Positions 47,965 to 60,732 of a stretch of 64,000 bases of DNA are shown here, piece after piece. A model generated the notes under the pieces. That model ran no database searches and was not told the DNA's origin. It was given only the letters and a program-made list of their open reading frames with translations. The stretch is from Triatoma infestans. Lineage: Eukaryota > Arthropoda > Insecta > Hemiptera > Reduviidae. How positions within the stretch are numbered: the stretch's first letter is position 1; each line of letters begins with the position of its first letter. Both the position numbers and the translations under genes were made by a program. The stretch is taken from contig JAAEAF010001556.1 in assembly GCA_011037195.1 (NCBI GenBank), forward strand, positions 62,001-126,000. The letters are read 5' to 3'.

Positions 47965-48391
47965 ACGACTAATTACTATAACGACTACCAAATAAAATTT
48001 TAAGCATCGCAATTATCGCCCCATGGTTGATAAGGAATATTCAGATACACAAGGAATATTCAGAACTTCAAATTCAAACCGTAACAAACTTTATTAAACA
48101 CTACAACAATAAACTTACATACCACACTTCCATACGTAACTGGACCACTCACTATAATATTGGACATAAAATGTAAAATCGAAATCTGCAATCAAGACTT
48201 TATCAGGACAGACTAGTTGTTCACTCATTTACCATTTAACTAAATTAAAAAACTTACTAACATAACCCTATGTTAGGTAATAATAAAATAACTTGTAAGC
48301 AATTGTAAAAGCAAAAAATGCTTGTACAATAAAGATTTGTTTGTTAATAGTTGCCTAATTGTTTTAATTATCATATATTCCGAAATCTACA

Positions 48392-48660
48392 CGCGTTGGT
48401 CTAGTGACTAGTACACTCGCCTTTGGTGAGAAAATTCAGTGTTCGATTCCAGTAAGAGTAAAGTCGGTGTTGACAGAGCATCGTGAACAAAAAAAATGTG
48501 AAACTATATAACTTTAGTTTTCCTGGCAACGTTGGGGAACCTAAGTAGCGAAGGCCAAGAACTAAAGGGCGAAGGAACCGCGGCGTGCTTATCATATGCC
48601 TCCTAATAAAAATTGCCGCTGGTAAGCTTTGACTGTTCATTGACTGCTGCGCCAGGTTTA
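48392..48660 (+). repeat. tRNA-derived SINE, family A, copy 3
   Basis: Plus-strand copy with head CGCGTTGGTCTAGTGACTAG, box B GTTCGATTCC and 3' end GACTGCTGCGCCAGG. It diverges from copies 1 and 2 by scattered substitutions, with some small insertions near 48490-48530. Confidence 0.82.
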
Positions 48661-49483
48661 CTTTCTAAATCTTCAAAATACTTATATCAAAATATCTAAG
48701 ATATTTAGGACCATTTGGACATGTTATACGGCTCGCGTAAATTTTACCGCTCATCAATATAACTTCATCATAACATCATCATAACTTAGTAAAAGATAGA
48801 ACCACAGATTGTGGAGCATTACTCCAGATTTTTGAGGAACCAACCATACTTTATCATATTTTCATTATCAATACAATTCGGACGGGCTAATTAAATCACG
48901 CCTTTCAGGACCAAGGTTTGTTTTACATAACTATTAAGATTTTCAAAATCAAAACGTGATTTTGGAAATTAAACTTGAAATTAATATCATAAAAATGATA
49001 TAAATTATCCTAATCAACACGTATTTACTATCTTTGTTTTTTTTTTTTTTTAATGATAACGTTGTTTTACACTAGAACTGCATAATCAAAATCATCAAAA
49101 CACCTAACAGGACACTTTTACTAATGAACAGTGAAACCTTAAAGATAAACTAATCCATTACTAGACACATTCCTCAACATGCACTAAAATATATACTATA
49201 CAGGGTGTCTCAACTAATGTGCACATCCCATTTATCTCCTGCCTGTTTGAAGATGGAAAGAAATTTTAAATGACATCCCTCTTATTTTGTTGCGTAGTTT
49301 CAGAATGTGTGCCCAAATCTGTGCTAACTTAATTTTTTCCAATGAAAACCTCAACTTTTTTTTTCTCTCTCTCTGAAAGTAGTTTTTTTTTTTACATGAA
49401 AACATGAAAATCGGACTGGAGATATGATTTTCTTAAAGTAGTATTAAATTCGTACTGACTGTTTTGCTTATTTTTTTTTTTTA

Positions 49484-49646
49484 ATTTAAGGTGCGTCAAC
49501 ATCTATGATCATTAGCGCACCGGCCTCCGGACAGTGTTTTCTCGCTACAGACAACACTGTCCATCACCGAACAGTGAGCTGTAGAGGCTCTTAGGAAGAA
49601 AATATCTAAGGCTAGCACTGAACTCGAACCCGGGACCTCCGAGTGG
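49484..49646 (-). repeat. SINE family B, head-truncated, inside a DNA transposon
   Basis: On the minus strand it starts at CCACTCGGAGGTCCCGGG, so box A and the D arm are lost. The body and the tail GATGTTGACGCACC follow. It sits between inverted copies of the host transposon's subterminal sequence. Confidence 0.82.
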
Positions 49647-49744
49647 AAAAAAAAAAAAGTTGAGGTTTCCATTTGAAAAAATAAAGTTAGCACAGATTTG
49701 GGCACATATTCTGAAAGTACGCAACAATATTAATATTTTATTGG

Positions 49745-50700
49745 TTTTTGTTCTTAAATCTCGATTTCTACCTTTGCTCAGTTCTTCTCGGCTAGCGATC
49801 GGTGTCAAAAAATCATGCAAAGGGATAAGATCCGGGAAGCGAGGAGGCTACTGCAAAGGTGAGCGATAAACGGATCCATCGATTAGTGAATACTCTATCG
49901 AGAATGTTCCAACAGCGTTTGTGTTAAGAGGCAGGTCATCATCCATCGTGTTGGAACCAAATTCGTGGCCGAGTTAACATTAACAAAAGAATATCCTCCC
50001 ATGGTTCGGATAATACACTGCGAAGAAACTCCAAATACCGATCACTATTAAGGTTGTCTTCGTAGATTGACGGCCCAATAAGCACGTCACCAATTAACCC
50101 AAACCAAACATTAATAGAAAAAATATCTGATGATGACTGGAATAAATAACGTTTGGATTCTCCTTATAGCCCACTTCGAAAATTCCACCTGTTCAATAAT
50201 CAATATTGATAAATTTTGCCTAGTCTGACCACAAATTGATAAAAAAAATCAAGTATATCTGCCAGAAGCAAGTCAATCATTGCCAGGAAATTTGAACGCC
50301 CAGCTTCATCACCTCTGCGAAAACCATGTACCACATGAGGAAATATGGCTGAAAATATATTCCTGTGGAACGCTTGCTATTGCAGTTTTTGAAATTCTCT
50401 GGAGAAAGCTCTGTTCCCCTGGTAGAGAGAACTATTTGGATTTTCTGGAAAATACAAGAGAATGCTCAATTATTATTGAAATTCCTTGTGGGCCTACCAT
50501 TTACCGGGACGCTGCGCGAACAACTGAACCTGTCTCCGTAAAATACTTCGAACGCGCATAACTGTAAAACGACATAGAGGAATTCGTTGGGGAGCTTGCA
50601 TTGTAAACACGAGCAGCTCGTTCATAATTTCAGCTACAGTTGTTAAAAATTTTGAATAACTGCGACATTTCTTGTGGGGAGAATCCTTGCCGCAGCATAC
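49745..50700 (-). pseudogene. Transposase relic of the 49.2-52.2 kb element
   Basis: On the minus strand frames break often, but the order is clear. The N-terminus is MLRQGFSPQEM; later comes FTETGSVV; then VNVWFGLIGDVLIGP; then WFQHDG (second catalytic aspartate, near 49950); then FTNRWI; then PPRFPDLIPL (third catalytic region, near 49820). These are the hallmarks of a DDE transposase clade with GGGTGT-type TIRs in the Tc1/mariner superfamily. Stops follow HDG and frames shift around RWI. Confidence 0.78.
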
Positions 50701-50924
50701 TGAAAAGTTAACAGAGACATAGTACTTACTAATTTATTTCATTCAATGCTTTTCTTTATGAACATTAATTGCTTACTTGACAAGTAAAACCAGAATATGT
50801 TCAAAGTTCAAACAAAAATAAAAATTAAAAAACATAAACCAATCAAAATTAAAAAAAATCTGGTGTATGGAACACTCACACAACTTCCTCTTACTTCAGT
50901 TTTCAAAATTGTGATCGACAAATT

Positions 50925-51645
50925 TTAAAGTTAGTACACCAAATTTAATGAAATTTGTCGGTGTTATTATGGAGCAAATAGCAAAAACTGAACAAACTGT
51001 TCAGTAAAAACGCACTTCCGGTTTACTAATTTTCTTGAAACTCGGAATATGGCATATATTTATTTATAATTAATTATTTTTAGATGGCAGAATTGTATAA
51101 ATCAACTACGATAGCACTTTAGAAAAAGTATAACCCTATCCCTTCCCCAAAAGCCCCCTTAAATGACATTACCAGGAGAAATGTTTCAAATAAAAGTTGT
51201 AGCTCTTAATATGGGTAACCGATATACCAAGTTTGAAAAAAATCGTTGGAGCCATTTTTGAGTAAATCGCAGAAAAGTGAAAAAAACCATACAGTAAAGT
51301 ATCGGATCCCATGGTGAGGCCTAAACGGAATATCAAGTTTGACCTTTCTACGATTTTTCGTTTTTGAGCTAAGCTGTTCACATAGATATACACACACACA
51401 TTATTCAGTAAAAACACTTTTTTGAATACTCTATCGAGAATGTTCCAACAGCGTTTGTGTTAAGAGGCAGGTCATCACCCATCGTGTTGGAACCAAATTC
51501 GTGGCCGAGTTAACAAAAGAATATCCTCCCATGGTGACCACAAATCGGGTATTTCCGGTGAAAACTCGTTATCGAAAATTTGACACGATTACAATACTTC
51601 CTCTTAGTAGGAATAAGAGAAAATAAAAAGGAAAGAGGAAGGAAA
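50925..51645 (+). repeat. Family I dispersed repeat, split by a 119-base insertion
   Basis: CGCACTTCCGGTTTAC, TATACCAAGTTTGAAAAAAA, CGTTGGAGCCATTTTTGAG, TTTTTCGTTTTTGAGC and the CACACACAC run are followed, after the insertion at 51421-51539, by AAAATTTGACACGATTACAA and TACTTCCTCTTAGTAGG. Confidence 0.72.
51421..51539 (-). repeat. Second copy of an internal transposase segment, inside a family I repeat
   Basis: 119 bases matching about 49890-50010 in the same orientation, including GAATGTTCCAACAGCG and CGTGTTGGAACCAAATTC, with few differences. The flanks are family I repeat on both sides, so this piece was inserted rather than inherited with the transposase frame. Confidence 0.82.
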
Positions 51646-51747
51646 AAGGACTTTAACAAGTAAGCATAACGTCAGTACGAATTTGTTCCTACTTTAAGAA
51701 AACAATATCACCGGAACTACTTGTCAGATTTTCATCTTTTAGGGGAA

Positions 51748-51981
51748 GGAAGAGATTAGCTCGTGGTTAGCGCGTTGGACTCCCACGCGGAGGTCCCGGG
51801 TTCGAGTCCAGTTCTACCCTTAGATTTTTTCTTCCTAGGAGACTCCACAGCTCACTGTTCGGTGATGGATAATGTTGTTTGTAGCGAGAGAACACTATCC
51901 GGAGTTTGGCAGTGCACTGGAAGGCTCCGGGACCAATCACCAGAGATGCTGACGCGCCTTAAATTAAAAAAAAAAAAAAAT
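51748..51981 (+). repeat. SINE family B, full length, nested in the right arm of a DNA transposon
   Basis: Head AGATTAGCTCGTGGTTAGCG, box B GGTTCGAGTCC, complete body and tail GATGCTGACGCGCC with a long poly(A). The flanking transposon arm resumes directly after the A-run, so this insertion is younger than the transposon. Confidence 0.88.
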
Positions 51982-52429
51982 GTTTTTGGGCTCATTTTTC
52001 ATGCAAAAAACTACTTTCAGAGTAAAAAACGAAAGTTGGGGTTTCCATTTGAAATAAAAAATTTTAGCACATGGCATATTGCGATTGCACACAGTTGTGC
52101 GCATATCATATTCTCAATCTACGTAAAAAATAAGGGGAGTTACCGTTTACAATTTCTTTCCATCTTCAAAGAGAAAAGAGTTAAATGGGATGTGCACATT
52201 AGTTGGGACACCCTGTATAAGTCAGTAAGTAATTGGAACATATGTCCAGTCCAATCCTCTAGAGCAATTATCGCAATCAGGAAACAGTGATCCTATCCGA
52301 TAATAAGGTAAATACAATTAAGAGTTCATATGTTTTAGTTTTTAAATGATTTAGAAATGCCTCGAAATTCGATAATTCAATAATCGAATTCAATAATCTG
52401 GGCAGAGATAATAAAGTTTAGGGGCCACT

Positions 52430-52960
52430 GCGCGTTGGAGAGAAGGATAAGTCTAATTGAACGAAGAAAGATGCTACGGCAACGCCCTTCATAATACCAG
52501 AACATTTTTGGAATAAGCTACTGTCTCTCCAAGAAAGGCACAGAAATGAAGCTGAGAGAACACTGTTTTGGATAATTCTCCTAGGGTTGATGCAAGGTAA
52601 GATGGATCATCTGTGCAGCTACGATAGGAAAAGATCTGAAGCATACACCAGTGCGAGTAAAAAAAATAAGGTGCGAATGCTAACAGGGTTCTCGGGAGCA
52701 TTGTAAACTCAGAGTGGAGAAAGTGGTCCCAATAGGCAAACGCCTGCAGGTTCTTTGAGAAATGTTGCAAATTCTAATTCATTGCGGCGCTACCATACAG
52801 AGGATTCGAAGCCTAGTCACATAACATGAGTTGAAGTAGATGTCTTCCCTAGAACCTTCGCAGATTATGTAATTTCTGAAAGAAATAGACCTGGCTTTAG
52901 GCTGAGAATGTATTTATCTTGGCACCAGTGGATTTTCAGATCGCAGTGTACAATATATAC
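52430..52960 (+). mobile_element. LINE RNase H C-terminus and 3' end, decayed
   Basis: Plus-strand: TIGKDLKHTPVRVKK near 52620, matching TAGRDLWHAPV of the 38 kb copy; FLKEIDLALG near 52880; end TTCAGATCGCAGTGTACA near 52935. It lies about 0.2 kb to the right of the 49.2-52.2 kb transposon. Confidence 0.68.
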
Positions 52961-54052
<1,092 letters not shown>

Positions 54053-54414
54053 TTACGATGATGTACTAGTAGTATCATCAATGTTAAGGGTGTACACCAA
54101 AGAACCTTCATGGGAGTTTTCAATGTATGTTAATATCCAAAGAAATAAACAAAAGAACGTTGACTGGACATTGATTGGAAGAATGCATTGCAATATATAT
54201 GAATCTCAAATTTGTTCTGACAATGTTAATATGACATTTTCTAACTACTGATTCATTTTTCAGTAATTTTATCTAAAACTAAACGTTCACAAAAAGGAAA
54301 ATTCATCAGACTTCCAAACTTCTCATTCAAGAAAGCAACACAGTTTATAATAAACATTTAGACATATTTTTACAAAAGACAGATCACATTGCAGTCTGTA
54401 ATATTATATACTGA

Positions 54415-54760
54415 CATAATAAACACTGTCACATAAAAACTGACTTAAAAAACAACACGACGGAACAATCACGACACTGTACATAAAATTAAGAAAAACA
54501 AAGATGAATGCTGATTTACAATAATGTTATGAGATACAATCATTAACTAATAAATTACGATCTTCTACAGTAAGAACAATGTACACGACACTAACGACTA
54601 CAACAGGGATAACAACCATTTTACCCAAGCCTGTCACAGAATCTGAAACCTGCTGCAACCTCATTGGACTGTAGATTAACCAATAAGAGTGGAAGTTGTA
54701 CCAATGCCATCTTAATAGCAATACAGTGAAAGCGCAATTTTTAAAATACTGTAATTTGAA
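54415..54760 (-). promoter_or_regulatory. Possible promoter or 5' UTR region of the EEIG1-like gene
   Basis: This stretch is less AT-rich than its surroundings and lies about 0.4-0.8 kb upstream of the EEIG1-like start codon on the same strand. On the minus strand it holds ATTGGT, ATTGGTTAA and CCAATGAGG (CCAAT-box-like), and AAGATGGC, a partial YY1-like motif. Position and base composition are the only support. I see no clear TATA box or initiator, so this is a weak inference. Confidence 0.22.
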
Positions 54761-55737
54761 AAATAAAAATTGTCCCAATAAAATGTTTCTTTTAACTGTT
54801 TCTAAAAAACTTCTCCTGATTTACAAAGCATTAATCACAATTAAGACCTTCAAATTGATGTAAACTTGGTTCTCATTTTTAAATAAATTCTCGCAAAAGT
54901 TAGGGTTTCACTAATATTTGCAAAAAAAAAAGAGCGTAAGCTTTGATTAATTATGCATACTTCCAAAATTAAAAACTAATGAAACTCTAAATAAGATTTA
55001 TCCTATATTTTTCTTACCTATGACTACAGACATAATGGTGGATTTTCATGTATGTAGGTAAAAATCTTGAAAAGCAATAATTATTGAGAAGACATTCATT
55101 TTAAGGATTCTTTAAATTAATTTATGCCCATGCTTGATGTAGTAATGGACAGGAATTAGTTGTACTATTATTTCAACAATTTCATACAAAAAATATTCGT
55201 ACGTTAATTCGGTAATGAAAGAGAGTAAAGTACGTTTGTACTTTGAATAAAGTTACTCTTGAATTGATGATATTTCTTCCTAATTATTAGGAAGATGTTA
55301 GTTCTAGATACTGATACAATACCAAATTCTAAATCTTTATTAAAAATCTAAATCTTCTTTAGATTGCAAGTGTATTATTCGTATTTTTTTTTTGTTTGAG
55401 CCATGAACCTCGTGGTTGTTATGCTGTTATTCGTAATACAATAACTACTAAGAGAATGTTCTATTCAATTTTTTTACTCATCAAAATAAATTAGTCTTTT
55501 GAGCAAGAGCAAAAGGAACTAGAGAATAAGTTTTTTGTCGTCTTCTTACTTTTTTGCATGTGAAACGTCAATTTCCATCTAGCTGCCCAATATTTATGTT
55601 ATTTAAAATCCTTTGTTGGATTGAACCTTCATAACCAAAGCAGCGCGCTTTAAAATGTATTCTTTGTCCATAACTTCGCTCTGGTCACATAAAGAATATG
55701 AGGGAAAGTTAACGGTTCCAATTTTAAGCCAGTTCGC

Positions 55738-56080
55738 ATTAAGGTAATAGTGACCAGTATGATTCCAAAGTTGGCAGTGAAGATATGCCTTGCAAAGTTC
55801 TTAGGCCTGGTTCTCCCAGAAAAGTTTCCCTCCTTGCTAGCTTTGCTTTTCCCACCTTACTAATATTTATATATATATATATCACCTTATTCTTCCCAAT
55901 TTCTCTTTTCTCCTCGAGGAAATTCATGGGTGTAGGGGGCTGAGACAAATGACTTCCCTCTTTAGCAAACCGATTCCCTAATGCCTGGGTACAATTTGAA
56001 GATTTGACTCTATTAGCCAGCATCTATTAGACTACTTATAACTAAGTAGTTATAGCCTGGTTTTTCCCCTGGTAAGGGTT
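55738..56080 (-). mobile_element. RNase H fragment of a LINE
   Basis: The minus frame 56023-55739 contains ALGNRFAKEGSHLSQPPTPM and NFLEEKREIGKNK, resembling the end of an RNase H domain ('GN..A..G..LPQP..P'). A TA-rich microsatellite (55868-55880) interrupts it. It is the only clear transposon remnant between the EEIG1-like exon and 56.9 kb. Confidence 0.55.
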
Positions 56081-56984
56081 AGAGAAGTGAGGCTTACGGT
56101 AACAGCTAAAGAGTCAATTAAGAATGTTACCATTTTCTTGTCATAATTTAGTACAATAAAACATACAAAACGAGTAATCTGGACCTTAAACAAAATGTGA
56201 CTTGCCATCTTCATTCATGCATGTACCAGCGCAAAAGTTAACAATTAAACTATATAACTATTTTTTTTTAAATTAAAAAATACATTTTATCTAGACAGCT
56301 CAGGGAATTACTTCCAAAGCCACTATCATCTACTAAATTGCTAAATTACTGAAGCTTGAAGAATGAAACCAATGGCGTTCTTTCTTCTTAATCTTTTTAA
56401 AGAAATAATTAATAAATTGACAATTTTATGCAGTCGAACACATTTTTTTCTAAGGTACTAAAATTTTGGCTAAGTTTACATGAAATACTTTTTTTGTTTT
56501 GACTTAATGGATATTACATTAGAAAGTTAAGTAGCCACTCAAGATATTACTTAAATGAAGCTGTCTTTGCACATGAATTTTAGAGCAAATTTTACTATCT
56601 TTTATAATAATCGCTATAATAATAATACTGATAATCAAATAGGTATATTAAATAATGCAGTAATCATGTTAGTGAAAAGAGAATGCCAAATCTAATGCGA
56701 ACTAGAGATTTATTTGTCTTGCGGTACACATCTGCATTTAACCTTTGTATTAATACCGATTCGCAATAAACGTTTCTATTATTATTATATGTTGTTCGGA
56801 TGTCACTGCACATAATCTTAAGACTGAAATTCCCGCATGCGCCACAGTACTGTAGGGTTAGGGCAATTACAAGTCGGCAATTAGATCAAAATTATTTTAA
56901 TATAAGATTTGTTTGAACTAATTACTAATACAAACTTATTTGAAATTTTACTTACAGATCCCTGATAATACTCTACAATAAATT

Positions 56985-57575
56985 ATTCAGAAAAATGTTA
57001 TAAATAAAAGTAATAGGTTTACATCTGGGCATTTAGCATTCTTATTTAAAGATATAAAAAATCACCGATATTATGGCCGTTTTCGGAAAAAAAACACGAT
57101 TTTCTTCAAATTTGGAATTGGCAATGCTATAATTTATCGTAATATTATATAGATAGTAGAACCATACATTTTACAGAACAGATACTTTGTAGGAAAGGTA
57201 GGTAACACAGTTCCTCCCCGACAAAAAACAAAAATAGCAGTTTTCATGGAAAAAATGATGTAAATAAAGTGAACTTTCGAAAAAAAACGTTTAAACTATA
57301 CGAAAACCAATCATAGAAGTCACACTGTTTACGGTCGAAAGATTTTGGCCAAAACCTTATTGTCAGATACGATGGTAGTACCCCAAATAGAATATCAAGT
57401 TTGAGCAGGCTGTGATTTTTCGTTTTTGAGATATTTTGTTCACCAACACACCATAGACCATTCGACAAAAACCTTTTTTTCGTACTCAGGTGACCTCAAC
57501 CCGATTTGGAAAATTTGACACGATTGCGATACTTCTTCCTTCTTCCAAAAGTAAGAGAAAGTAAATAAACAAAAA
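56985..57575 (+). repeat. Family I dispersed repeat, longest uninterrupted copy
   Basis: In order: ATCTGGGCATTTAGC, GGCCGTTTTCGG, TTTTCTTCAAATTTGGAATT, ATCAAGTTTGAGCAGG, TTTTTCGTTTTTGAGATATT, AAAATTTGACACGATTGCG and ATACTTCTTCC. No conserved protein frame runs through it, so it is probably non-autonomous. The class is unknown. Confidence 0.72.
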
Positions 57576-58813
57576 TTTCAATTTTCTGTAATTTGCAGAA
57601 AATCTGTTAGAGACATACAAACAGAAACCTCCAAAAAAGAAGCGTTTGCAAATTATATGGGTAAAAGTTATCACAATAATTCTACAGCCTAATTTATTGA
57701 ATGCATTTCCTCGATCAGGAATATTTCTCCGCCCTTCATTTCACAAATCAGCTACAGTCGGCAACTACCTTTCTGCCCTGCACACATTCCATCTACGCTT
57801 GGAACAGCCCTAACTATAAAAAAACCACAGAGTTTAATAAGATAAAAATCTTTATTTCTGAAGTTCTAGTGAAGTATTAATTGCCGAATAGTCTAGTGAA
57901 TCGTAAAATTCTAAACAATAGCCGCAATTTCAGTTTACTTTGAATTTCAGTTGATAATTAATGTTATTCAAGAATATCTGCAACGGAATTCAAACAATTA
58001 CTAAGTTAAAGAGCACGAAGTAATATTATAACTGGTAAAATGATGATAAAACAAAACTAGTAATAAAAATTCTAAAATTTATATTTATCGAAATATTCGA
58101 TTTCATTTTTGAATACAATACTTACATTTATTTACAGTAAAATGTACACATTTTTATTTAAACAATAACAGTAATAAAAATAATAATAATTATCACACAC
58201 GAAGAAGAATGAATATTTTGTACTTTATCACTTCACTAATCATTTTCTGAAACTAAAATCATTATATTTTTTTTCTAATTTTTCTGATTTCGACAGAAAA
58301 TTGAATAAGAGAGACAATAAAGCATTGGAATGTTGGATATATACAATTTTCAATCTTGGTAACTACGAATTTAAATTGATTCGTGGTAAAAATATCATCT
58401 ACATTCCAACAAAAAATAAATATGTAAAAATAAAATGGCTTTTACCTAAAGAATAATACATCAAAACAATAAAATTATTATCACTTGTTGGTTAAATAAA
58501 ATATTTATACAAAAAAAAAATCTAGAGTATCATTACTGCAATACTTCACAAAATAATAATAACTTTGGCATTTTAAATATGTGGCGTATTTAAAAAATTA
58601 AAAAATGTAACAATTCCCACCAAAAAAAAAACAAAAAAAAACACGAAACTTAATTAAGCTTGATGTAAAGTCATTTGCTGTCATTTCGATAATGAATTAT
58701 TATTTTTCTTGATTATGTTAATATTTACAAGAAATAGATTTTCCATAAATTAATAACGAAACAAAATTATATTAATCGAATCCCACTTTAATATAAAATA
58801 TATCATCCGGGAT
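57576..58813. other. AT-rich stretch, probably 3' UTR or intergenic
   Basis: This lies downstream, on the minus strand, of the 58.8 kb terminal exon. It has several AATAAA-like signals on the minus strand but no coding frame or repeat that I recognise. Confidence 0.3.
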
Positions 58814-58932
58814 TTAATTTTCTCTAAGCATTCCAAATTTTTGATGAATGGAAAACTGATCAATGAAGTTTGCCAAAATGTCCACTGTGCGGCCTTTCTG
58901 GAAGTTTCGGTGGGACTGAGGGCACTGGCCGT
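58814..58932 (-). CDS. Terminal coding exon of an unrecognised protein (38 residues then stop)
   Basis: On the minus strand a pyrimidine-rich tract ending in TTTAG precedes an open frame. It starts with two bases completing a codon, runs 38 residues and ends in TAA. It reads GQCPQSHRNFQKGRTVDILA, followed by a short tail ending GMLREN. Composition is protein-like and far less AT-biased than the flanks, which supports a genuine exon. It has no donor and ends in a stop, so it would be a last exon, with the 3' UTR in the AT-rich DNA below 58.8 kb. I do not recognise the family. It lies upstream of the EEIG1-like start on the same strand, so it belongs to a different gene. Its entry phase (two bases) equals that of the exon candidate at 62.4 kb, which would allow the two to be alternative ends of one transcript. 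Confidence 0.55.
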
Positions 58933-60701
58933 CTAAATGAAAAACAGAAAAGAAATAGAAGAAACCAGATAAATTTAAATTTAAAAAAAAATCAACTAAA
59001 TTAAATATATGGAAATAATAACAACAAAAAAAAAGAATAGAAACCAAAACCATGGCAAAGCATTTTCTACCTTGAGATTAGCACTCAGTTAGAAAGCGTA
59101 AATCATAAAGAAAAAAGAAAAATTAAATATCTAACAAAAAGACATTATATAAAACAAACTCACAAAAATATAAAATTAATTCAAACAAAAAATAACAAAT
59201 TGTAGAACATATAGTTGGGTCCGCAATGCTGCGTAATATCATAACATTTAAATGAAAAATAACATAACTGATTAAGCTAACGCCCCTTAAAGAAAAAGTT
59301 GTTTTTTTTTTTATCAATATTCTGTAACAATAATCCCTAATGACGACTCTATTTTTGGTCTCAATTCCAGGAGATTATAAAGATGGTAACAGTATCGAAT
59401 CTGCTCAAGAATATTAGGTTTGTTTACTTATTTGTACAAAATCAATTTTGGAGTAGGATGAAAGTAAACTTTGCAAAAAAATCCACCAACAATATGTATA
59501 TTTACATTTATTTGCATTACACTTCCTACCTAAATACACAGGCTTGACAAATCTTTTTTTTTTATACATACAACAAAATAAAAAAAATACATAATGGTGC
59601 AAAAATAATTATTACGGACTTATCAAAAAAACACTATAATAAAAAAGATTATAACAAAAAAACTATATACGATTATTCATAGCTAATTTATATACATAAG
59701 TAATTTATATAACGGAATGAATAATTTTATCTTTTACTCATTAAAGAAATACATAACTTTAATTATATATAAAAATTATTAAATAATGAGGTAAATGTAA
59801 TACCTTAACTTTACCTTTTTTTCTTTCTTTATACTTTGTATTCAGTGGAAGTGAGTATTTTTAGGCACTCTCTATGCTACACCAATTAAAAATAATACTG
59901 GCGGTTTTCATATTAAATATAATGAACACTTATTTCATAAATGAAAACAAAGAGATTTCATTCTATTGCTACAATATCAAATAACAAAATAAGTTACAAT
60001 TTAACAATAACATATATTTCCAATTTCCTTTTTTTCTTCTTTTTCTTGTTAAAATATAACAATTAGTAGTAACTTTATTTCTTGGTGCAATAAATAAAAA
60101 TAAAAGTACGATAAATTTATCGTCTCTTTGCTATAGCAATATCTTACTTTTTTTTTAAAAATATTTTTCTTTACATTGTTGACATTTAAAATAATAATCT
60201 ACAAAATAATATGGGATTTATTTTCTTTATTTGGCATGTAAATTTTTTTTATTATATTGTTAAATTATTTAAAGGAAAACAATTATACATCCAACCAAAA
60301 AATGACCTACACTGCAGCCACTATTTTTTAATGTATATAATATATATATATTATTACTATGTAATGCCATTTATGTTCTTGACAATGATTTACCCGGCCA
60401 GGTAAAAACAAATAGTGTATTTAAAAACTTTTCTAGATCCATTTTTTCATGTCTTTAAATTTGTATACACTACTATAACAATTTAAAAAAAAAAAGTAGC
60501 TGTTTCAGAAAGCACTTAATTTTTATTTTCTCATAGAATATAATTGGATATCTTCACTATATATATATTTTTATATTTATTATATAATGTTTAAATAACT
60601 ATTTTGCTACTATAAGATAAATTGCTGTAGCAATTTTTTTTTTTATATATTTCTAGACAAATATGCAATGATCACTCTGGAAACTATGTGCAAAAATTTT
60701 C

Positions 60702-60732
<31 letters not shown>

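Larger units (their letters stand above)
49201..52215 (-). mobile_element. Nested Tc1/mariner-type DNA transposon with long TIRs
   Basis: Left end CAGGGTGTCTCAACTAATGT followed by GCACATCCCATTT; the right end is its complement ending ACACCCTG, flanked by TATA on both sides (TA duplication). Similarity between the arms continues at least 200 bases inward (for example TTTTCTTAAAGTAG and TTCGTACTGAC), so the TIRs are long. Inside lie a minus-strand transposase relic (49745-50700), two family B SINEs, a family I repeat and a second copy of a 119-base transposase piece. All internal pieces are broken. Confidence 0.82.

Noticed and set aside
51763..52290. 175-residue plus-strand protein
   Set aside because: It reads through a SINE, its poly(A) (lysine run) and the right arm of a transposon.
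54527..54778. 83-residue minus-strand gene with a hydrophobic segment
   Set aside because: It probably reflects chance in a moderate-GC region; placement fits upstream regulatory or untranslated sequence of the EEIG1-like gene better.
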